In this document: positions 14,472 to 19,603 of the stretch, one piece after another
Layout of the letters: each line of letters opens with the position of its first letter
Numbering within the stretch: position 1 is the stretch's first letter
Translations under genes and position numbers: made by a program
NCBI GenBank assembly: GCA_023394045.1
Contig: JAEXBN010000024.1
Coordinates: forward strand, 1-19,603
From: Bacillota bacterium
Lineage (GTDB): Bacteria; Bacillota; Clostridia; Tissierellales; Peptoniphilaceae
DNA length: 19,603 nt
Direction of reading: 5' to 3'
Notes under the pieces: model-generated
What the model was told of the DNA's origin: nothing
The model's database searches: none
Seen by the model: only the letters and a program-made list of their open reading frames with translations

Positions 14472-16769
14472 ATGTTCCCTATTATAAAAAAAGAAAATCT
14501 GGCGGATCGTATCGTTTCGTTGACCATTGAAGCTCCGCGCATTGCCGCGTCATGTGCGCCTGGCCAATTTGTCATTGTCAAGGCAGATGAGGCGGCGGAA
14601 CGCATTCCGCTGACCATTGCGGACTATGATTTGGAGGAACGCACGATCACGATCGTCGTGCAGTCCGTGGGGCGGTCTACAGAAAAAATTGACCGGTTTC
14701 AAGAAGGGGAAGCATTTCACGATGTCTTAGGGCCGCTGGGGAAGCCTTCGGCTTTTCTTCATCAGCCAAAGTCAGAGATTTCTGGACGGCGTTACTTGTT
14801 TGTGGGCGGCGGTTTGGGGATTGCGCCCTGTTTTCCTCAGATGCGTTGGTTGCATGAACACGGCGCAACCGTGGAGATGATTGTCGGGGCACGCACACGA
14901 GATCTGCTTTTCTGGGAGAAGAAACTTCGTTCGGTATCGGATGCGATTTATGTGGCAACAGATGATGGCAGTGCGGGAATGAAAGGTCGCGTCACAGATT
15001 GTTTGGATGATTTGATTCTGAATCAGGGAAAAACGTATGACGAGTGCATTTGCATTGGACCGATGATCATGATGAAATTTGTTGCGGAGCGCACGTCAGA
15101 GCATGCTTTGGATATTCCGACCACGGTGTCGATGAATCCTGTGATGGTTGATGGGACGGGGATGTGCGGAGCTTGCCGCGTTTATGTGGGCAATGAAGTT
15201 CGATTTGCCTGCGTCGATGGTCCGGAATTCAATGCTCGTGATATTGATTTTGATGCGGCGATGAAACGTCAGCGGCTGGTTCGATCGAGCCTAGGCGAAC
15301 CGGTTCCTCTTTTGGATCCATGTCGCCGAGAGCCGGAACAACGAGAAGAAAGCGAAAGCTTCTCAGGACATGAGCAAGAGAGCTGGAATCCGATGCGACG
15401 TGTGCCGGTTCGAGAGCAGAGCCCTTTGGATCGAATTCGGAATTTTGATGAAGTCTCTCTGGGTTATACGGAAGAAGAAGCGGTGATGGAGGCGCGTCGT
15501 TGCCTGAATTGTAAGAACCCGCGCTGCGTCGCTGCTTGTCCGGTCTCCATTGATATTCCGGCTTTTATTGATGAAATTGCTCATGGGAATTTCAAAATGG
15601 CCTTTGAGATTTTGCAGCATTCGTCCTGTCTTCCCGCAGTATGCGGAAGGGTTTGTCCGCAGGAGGAACAATGCGAAGGTTCTTGTTTGCGCGGAATGAA
15701 AGGGGATCCGGTAGCGATTGGGCGATTGGAGCGCTTTGCTGCGGACTGGGCGCGGGAACAGGGATGGATGGTGAGTTCTGCCGAGACGAAGAGAGGGCAA
15801 CGTGTTGCGGTGGTGGGCTCAGGTCCTGCGGGGCTTGCTTGCGCAGGGGATCTGGCCAAGTACGGCTATGATGTGACCGTATTTGAATCACTTCACGCAG
15901 AAGGCGGTGTGCTGCAGTACGGGATTCCGTCGTTCCGCCTTCCTAAAAAAGAGGTTGTGCAGTATGAGGTGGATGCCATCCGCCAATTGGGGGTTCACTT
16001 TGAAACGGACGTTCTGGTAGGACAGAGCGTGACGATTCCGGAACTCATGACCCGCGAAGGATTTGATGCCGTTTTTATCGCGACTGGCGCTGGATTGCCG
16101 CGCTTTATGCACATTCCTGGAGAATCGTTGAATGGGGTCATGTCAGCGAATGAATTTTTAACGCGCAACAACCTGATGCGTGCCTACGACGAATCCTATG
16201 ATACGCCGCCAAGTCAGGGACGCCGCATCGTGGTCGTCGGAGGAGGCAATGTGGCGATGGATGCCGCGCGCACGGCTCTGCGCATTGGAGCTGAAAGTCT
16301 GATCGTCTATCGGCGCGGGGAAGAGGAGCTTCCCGCGCGTCGGGAGGAGATCCTTCATGCAAAAGAGGAGGGAGTCCAGTTCCATTTTCTCTCCAATCCC
16401 GTAGAGATCCTTTCAGACGAGGAAGGTTGGGTGCGCGGGGTACGCTGTGTCCGGATGAAGCTGGGGGATCCGGATGCTTCGGGACGCCGTCGTCCGATGG
16501 CGGTGGAGAATTCTGAATTTGAGCTTCCCTGTGATATGGTCATCATGGCGCTCGGAACCAAGGCGGCCTCACGGGCGATCCAGGGACTTGAGGAGCTCCA
16601 GTGCAATGAAAAAGGAGGCATCATGATTCATTCGGATGATGGAGCCACCAATATTCCCGGAATTTTTGCTGGCGGAGATGCGGTGACGGGGTCTGCGACG
16701 GTGATTTTAGCCATGGGGGCTGGGCGCCGTGCGGCAGCGTCGATCGATGCGTATTTGAAAGAAAAATGA
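14472..16769 (+). CDS. Fused Nfn-type oxidoreductase: ferredoxin-NADP reductase subunit plus GltA-like NADPH subunit
   Basis: This 765-residue protein joins two subunits that are usually separate. Residues 1-275 match NfnA or the DHODH electron-transfer subunit: an FAD domain (IPLTIADYDLE), an NAD-binding domain (VGGGLGIAPCFPQMRWL) and a [2Fe-2S] site with Asp227, Cys232, Cys235 and Cys247. Residues about 310-765 match NfnB, the glutamate synthase small-subunit family: cysteines 344, 347, 352, 356 and 386, 391, 395, 401, 405 for [4Fe-4S] clusters, an FAD-binding GSGPAG (449-454), an NADPH-binding GGGNVAMDAA (from 590) and FAGGDAVTGSATVILAMGAG at the end. The aspartate-ligated [2Fe-2S] site supports NADH-dependent reduced ferredoxin:NADP+ oxidoreductase, an electron-bifurcating enzyme of anaerobes. 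No glutamate synthase large subunit is nearby. ATG 14472 follows GAGGAAG. Confidence 0.88.
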   Translation: MFPIIKKENLADRIVSLTIEAPRIAASCAPGQFVIVKADEAAERIPLTIADYDLEERTITIVVQSVGRSTEKIDRFQEGEAFHDVLGPLGKPSAFLHQPKSEISGRRYLFVGGGLGIAPCFPQMRWLHEHGATVEMIVGARTRDLLFWEKKLRSVSDAIYVATDDGSAGMKGRVTDCLDDLILNQGKTYDECICIGPMIMMKFVAERTSEHALDIPTTVSMNPVMVDGTGMCGACRVYVGNEVRFACVDGPEFNARDIDFDAAMKRQRLVRSSLGEPVPLLDPCRREPEQREESESFSGHEQESWNPMRRVPVREQSPLDRIRNFDEVSLGYTEEEAVMEARRCLNCKNPRCVAACPVSIDIPAFIDEIAHGNFKMAFEILQHSSCLPAVCGRVCPQEEQCEGSCLRGMKGDPVAIGRLERFAADWAREQGWMVSSAETKRGQRVAVVGSGPAGLACAGDLAKYGYDVTVFESLHAEGGVLQYGIPSFRLPKKEVVQYEVDAIRQLGVHFETDVLVGQSVTIPELMTREGFDAVFIATGAGLPRFMHIPGESLNGVMSANEFLTRNNLMRAYDESYDTPPSQGRRIVVVGGGNVAMDAARTALRIGAESLIVYRRGEEELPARREEILHAKEEGVQFHFLSNPVEILSDEEGWVRGVRCVRMKLGDPDASGRRRPMAVENSEFELPCDMVIMALGTKAASRAIQGLEELQCNEKGGIMIHSDDGATNIPGIFAGGDAVTGSATVILAMGAGRRAAASIDAYLKEK

Positions 16770-16833
16770 TGAGCAGACGAGCGGACTGCGCCTGAAAATG
16801 ACAGAGACGTCTTAATGATGGGACGCGAATGGG

Positions 16834-16899
16834 ATATGAGATCCGGTAGGATGAAAGCATACCAATCCGGATCCATCGTCCGGAAACGCGATCTCATAT
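16834..16899 (+). promoter_or_regulatory. Inverted-repeat leader element upstream of tadZ
   Basis: ATATGAGATC (16834-16843) and GATCTCATAT (16890-16899) form a perfect 10-bp inverted repeat 46 bases apart. Inside it CCGGA (16867-16871) can pair with TCCGG (16879-16883), or CCGGAT (16867-16872) with ATCCGG (16841-16846), which are mutually exclusive. The right arm ends just before the AGAGG ribosome binding site of tadZ. It could be an RNA switch or a pair of operator half-sites. The region 16770-16833 holds no terminator or convincing promoter. Confidence 0.4.
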
Positions 16900-16915
16900 A
16901 GAAAGAGGCGGAAAG

Positions 16916-17923
16916 ATGATCTCTGTTTATCTTGTCGATCCGGATCAGGCTTATGCGGAGCGCCTGATTCCCCGATTTGAAGCGATCCCCGACACACGCA
17001 TTCGTCTGCACTATTGCGGCACGGCTGAGGAACTGAAAAAGCACTCGGACACGGCGCCGCCTTCTTGTGTGCTATACAGCCAGGCTCTGGATGAACGTGA
17101 ATTGAGGCAGGCGGTCTCAACGAAGACTCACGCGTTCTTTTTTGCGTGGGATGATGCTTCTCTGGGCTTGAAGTATTTACCGGTTTCCACTTTCTATCAT
17201 CGGCTGCTGCATTTGCTTTCTGAACATATTCAGATTCCATCCCCATCGGTTCATCCGGGGAAACTGATGGTGTTTACTTCCTACGATGGAGGCGTTGGGG
17301 TTTCGACTTTAGTGCGTGCGGTTGCCACAGCGCTATTGGATACGCGAAAGAGCAGAGACGTACTTTTCTTGGATTTAGATCCTTTTCGCAGGGATCTCTT
17401 TCCGGCGGTTTCTGAACCCTCTGAGGACGCCTATACATTATCCGATCTCGTCATCGCCATGAGGCTTCCGGGGATGGATGCCGCATTGCGCTTGGATGCC
17501 TGTTTACTTATACAGCAGAAAATCCATTATCTTTTGATGCCGTCCCGCCCGGAAGATTTTTATCAGGTCAGATCCGATGAGTGGAAGAACGTGTTCGATT
17601 TGCTCAAAAGTAAGGATATGGATATCCTTGTGGATTGCTCAAGGGATATGCTCTTCCATATTCCTGCGCTGGTTTCCTCGGCGGATCGCATGCTCGTCAT
17701 GTCGCGCCGTTCGGAGTGCGATCCCGTTCGCTTGAGTCAATCCGTCGGATACGAATGGAACAGCAAGGTGGATCGCTTGGTAGTGAGGGAGAACGAAGCA
17801 TCTGGTATGGATGCGGGGAGGCTCAGCCATCAGAGCGGGATTTGTGTCGCCGGAAAACAAGATCTTCAGCAGATCATTCATACTCCATTGGTTCAGGGGG
17901 TGGTCTCATGGATCGCTGGGTAA
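16916..17923 (+). CDS. tadZ: TadZ/CpaE-like pilus localisation protein with degenerate P-loop
   Basis: TadZ places the Tad pilus machine in the cell and belongs to the ParA/MinD ATPase superfamily. The 335-residue product has an N-terminal receiver-like domain (about 1-108, starting MISVYLVDPDQAYAERLIP) and a C-terminal ParA-like domain. Its Walker A region reads SYDGGVGVSTLVRAVA: Asp124 and Val129 replace the signature and P-loop lysines. The next conserved strand, VLFLDLDPFRRDLF (about 150-163), keeps the paired aspartates. From memory, loss of the lysine is seen in other Firmicute TadZ proteins. It starts at ATG 16916 behind AGAGG and overlaps the FHA-protein gene by 16 bases. It is separated from the other tad genes by about 9.6 kb. 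Confidence 0.8.
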   Translation: MISVYLVDPDQAYAERLIPRFEAIPDTRIRLHYCGTAEELKKHSDTAPPSCVLYSQALDERELRQAVSTKTHAFFFAWDDASLGLKYLPVSTFYHRLLHLLSEHIQIPSPSVHPGKLMVFTSYDGGVGVSTLVRAVATALLDTRKSRDVLFLDLDPFRRDLFPAVSEPSEDAYTLSDLVIAMRLPGMDAALRLDACLLIQQKIHYLLMPSRPEDFYQVRSDEWKNVFDLLKSKDMDILVDCSRDMLFHIPALVSSADRMLVMSRRSECDPVRLSQSVGYEWNSKVDRLVVRENEASGMDAGRLSHQSGICVAGKQDLQQIIHTPLVQGVVSWIAG

Positions 17924-19290
17924 CGGAAAATATTAAAAAGATTCAGATTGCTTTTCAGGATGGCTCAGCGGGTCGGGAGATTGAAGTGAGGACAGAGCAG
18001 CTCATTCCAGATCCGATCGCATTGAAAATGATGAGCCTGCCTGGACAAGGGCATCTGATTTTCCCCTCTCGCATGGATGTGGAAGAGGGGATCTTTGAAT
18101 ATCACGCTCCATTGGACATGACCCGGATGCCTGAGGAATGGAGTGCTTTGGAATTCATGCGGGCCATGGATGGGATTGCGGTTTGCTTGGATGAGGCGAG
18201 TGATTATCTTCTGGAGAGCAACCAGTTGCTGCTGATTCCCGAGCATCTTTATATGAATCCGGAGCATGAATATCTTTTGTTGGCGCTTCCGGTGCACCTC
18301 TCCGAAAAGAGTGATGACGTTCTGCGTGAGTTTTTGCTTGGTCTCTTGTATTCGCGCCCCGTGTCTACCGAGACCTCTTCTCTGTTGTTTCTTGAGATCA
18401 TCAATGCGGTGCAGAAGGTACCGTTCGGAGAGACCCAGTTTCATCAGCTGCGCGCGACGTTCAGAAGGCAGTTGCGCTCGATCAATGAACAACCGGCTGC
18501 GAGGCAGGGGAAAGAGTCCCATTCTTCACCTCGGGCAGCATGCGCCATTCCGCAACAGGAGCCTGCGTATCTTGCGGACCCCCGTTCCAGCAGGAGGGAT
18601 GATTCAGCCGATGCGTTGGATCTCAAGTTAGAGGAAGAAGTGGATTCGCTGCATGGCGGGGCGCAGAATCGCTATGTACAGAAAGACACAGATAAAAGCG
18701 CAGATACAGATCAGTTTCCGGGTCCCTTTGCGGAAAATTTTCTGATCAATCAGCACGATTCCGATTCTTCGGCGACATCTGGGCGTTTGTGCTCTGAGGA
18801 AAAGAATTTGGACGTATCGAAACATGAGGGAATTGCTGAAGAAAGAGGAGAGAGCATGACGCTGTTTTCTCTTCTGACGCATTTCAGCAAAGAGAATCTT
18901 CGCCGCTACCAAAAGGAACGGCGGGATAAAATGGCGGAAAAAGAGCCGCCTCTGCTTTGGGAGGAAACCGGACAAATTGTTCCTGTCTCTTCAGAACGTA
19001 TGCCCCATCGTCCGCGGATTCGCTTGAAGTCAGGTGGGGAGATATGGATAAAGGAAAATGAGATGTTGGTGGGGCGTATGTCCGGGTGCGGCGTGGAGTT
19101 GAAGGATCGTTCATGCAGCAGGAATCACGCCCTTCTATCGAAGCGGCACGATGGCATTTATTTGATGGATTTGAATTCCTCTCATGGGACGGTTGTGAAT
19201 CAGACGGCGCTGCGCCCGCATCATCCGATTCGTTTGCATGCGGGGGATCGTCTGCGCTTTGGAAAGGAAGAAGCATTGTTTTTGCCGTGA
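17908..19290 (+). CDS. DUF6382-like protein with C-terminal FHA domain
   Basis: This 460-residue cytoplasmic protein has three parts. Residues 1-190 resemble the DUF6382 domain of clostridial tad clusters (DYLLESNQLLLIPEHLYMNP, LLLALPVHLSEKSDDVLREF). A polar, acidic, probably disordered linker follows (about 195-325). A C-terminal FHA domain (about 372-458) has Gly388-Arg389, Ser404-Arg405-Asn406-His407 and SSHGTVVN ending at Asn431, the residues that bind phosphothreonine. It should therefore read a Ser/Thr phosphorylation signal; no kinase or phosphatase is in the window. ATG 17908 is chosen because AGGGGG at 17895-17900 precedes it. The frame is open 91 codons further upstream, but that part only mirrors the tadZ coding region. 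The overlap with tadZ implies coupled translation and a joint role. Confidence 0.8.
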   Translation: MDRWVTENIKKIQIAFQDGSAGREIEVRTEQLIPDPIALKMMSLPGQGHLIFPSRMDVEEGIFEYHAPLDMTRMPEEWSALEFMRAMDGIAVCLDEASDYLLESNQLLLIPEHLYMNPEHEYLLLALPVHLSEKSDDVLREFLLGLLYSRPVSTETSSLLFLEIINAVQKVPFGETQFHQLRATFRRQLRSINEQPAARQGKESHSSPRAACAIPQQEPAYLADPRSSRRDDSADALDLKLEEEVDSLHGGAQNRYVQKDTDKSADTDQFPGPFAENFLINQHDSDSSATSGRLCSEEKNLDVSKHEGIAEERGESMTLFSLLTHFSKENLRRYQKERRDKMAEKEPPLLWEETGQIVPVSSERMPHRPRIRLKSGGEIWIKENEMLVGRMSGCGVELKDRSCSRNHALLSKRHDGIYLMDLNSSHGTVVNQTALRPHHPIRLHAGDRLRFGKEEALFLP

Positions 19291-19309
19291 TTTTTTGTTT
19301 ATCTTCGAC

Positions 19310-19352
19310 GACTCTTTCTTTACTCTAAAGATATCATACGTGTAAAAGAGTC
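19310..19352 (+). other. Inverted repeat in the mutY leader
   Basis: GACTCTTT (19310-19317) and AAAGAGTC (19345-19352) are a perfect 8-bp inverted repeat with a 27-base loop in the 72-base gap between the FHA-protein gene and mutY. The right arm abuts the mutY ribosome binding site AGGAG (19353-19357). No T run follows, so it is not an ordinary terminator. TATCAT (19332-19337) in the loop is a weak -10 candidate without a -35 box. A T run (19291-19296) follows the upstream stop codon but has no hairpin before it. Confidence 0.3.
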
Positions 19353-19362
19353 AGGAGAGAGA

Positions 19363-19603
19363 ATGGACAAAAAAGCATGGACGGAGAATCTGTTGGATTG
19401 GTACGATGTTCATCGCCGCTATTTGCCGTGGCGGGAGGATCCTTCCCCTTACCATGTGTGGATCTCTGAGATTATGCTGCAGCAGACGCGGGTTGAAGTG
19501 GTGATGGATTATTATCAGCGTTTGATGCACCGATTTCCCACGATTGAGGATCTGGCGGTCTCGGATCCGGAGGAGCTGCTGAAATACTGGGAAGGTCTGG
19601 GGT
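19363..19603 (+). CDS. mutY: A/G-specific adenine glycosylase MutY, N-terminal part
   Basis: MutY removes adenine mispaired with 8-oxoguanine and prevents G:C to T:A mutations. The frame runs open to the right edge, giving the first 80 residues. They include YLPWREDPSPYHVWISEIML and QQTRVEVVMDYYQRLMHRFP, the conserved N-terminal region holding the catalytic glutamate (in SEIMLQQTRV), and end at EGLG, just before the helix-hairpin-helix and iron-sulfur parts. ATG 19363 follows AGGAG by five bases. It appears to start a new functional unit after the tad genes. Completeness cannot be judged because the C-terminal domain lies outside. Confidence 0.95.
   Translation, partial: MDKKAWTENLLDWYDVHRRYLPWREDPSPYHVWISEIMLQQTRVEVVMDYYQRLMHRFPTIEDLAVSDPEELLKYWEGLG

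Noticed and set aside
14472..16769. Annotation as glutamate synthase small subunit alone
   Set aside because: The N-terminal 275 residues carry a full NfnA-type FAD, NAD and [2Fe-2S] module, and no glutamate synthase large subunit lies nearby.
17635..17907. Upstream extension of the FHA-protein gene by 91 codons
   Set aside because: The extension overlaps tadZ, is rich in Arg/Gly/Ser without a domain, and the ATG at 17908 has a good AGGGGG ribosome binding site.

Overview
The window looks like the chromosome of an anaerobic, mid-GC Firmicute (Clostridia or Erysipelotrichia grade). I cannot name the genus. The reasons are the Gram-positive style Tad pilus genes (Flp1-like pilin, a DUF5702-like giant protein, TadZ, and a DUF6382-like/FHA protein), the fused NadD-YqeK, ComEA, and an electron-bifurcating Nfn-type oxidoreductase as one polypeptide. 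All genes are on the + strand except msrAB. No tRNA, rRNA, CRISPR array, insertion sequence or phage gene was seen.

Region 1 (1-7262) is the distal part of a tad (type IVb pilus) operon. It runs: the end of a TadB-like inner-membrane platform protein, a TadC-like partner, a small Flp1-like pilin, a TadE-like pseudopilin, a 1004-residue DUF5702-like protein, a second TadE/G-like protein with a classical prepilin leader, and an unrecognised membrane-anchored protein with possible WG-type repeats. Gaps are short and several genes overlap, so this reads as one transcription unit. The secretion ATPase (TadA/CpaF) should lie just left of the window.

Region 2 (7318-13245) is housekeeping: nadD-yqeK fusion, rsfS, comEA, then secG with its own promoter and terminator, then rnr-smpB-gtrA coupled by two 4-base ATGA overlaps and ending in a strong hairpin terminator. 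msrAB converges on that hairpin from the other strand, and the stop codons of gtrA and msrAB both lie inside it.

Region 3 (14247-16915) holds the divergent intergenic stretch and a single gene fusing both Nfn subunits (NfnA-like, then NfnB/GltA-like), followed by a 146-base leader with a striking 10-bp inverted repeat.

Region 4 (16916-19603) returns to pilus functions: a TadZ/CpaE-like protein whose P-loop lysine is missing, an overlapping gene for a DUF6382-like/FHA protein, and the first 80 codons of mutY running off the right edge. The Tad system is therefore split into two blocks about 9.6 kb apart around core genes. With comEA between them, the arrangement raises, without proving, the idea that the Tad pilus serves DNA uptake. 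I saw no clearly new system. The best leads are the unrecognised Tad-linked gene at 6327-7262, the unusual leaders of the pilin-like proteins, the structured leader before tadZ, and the split Tad/ComEA layout.
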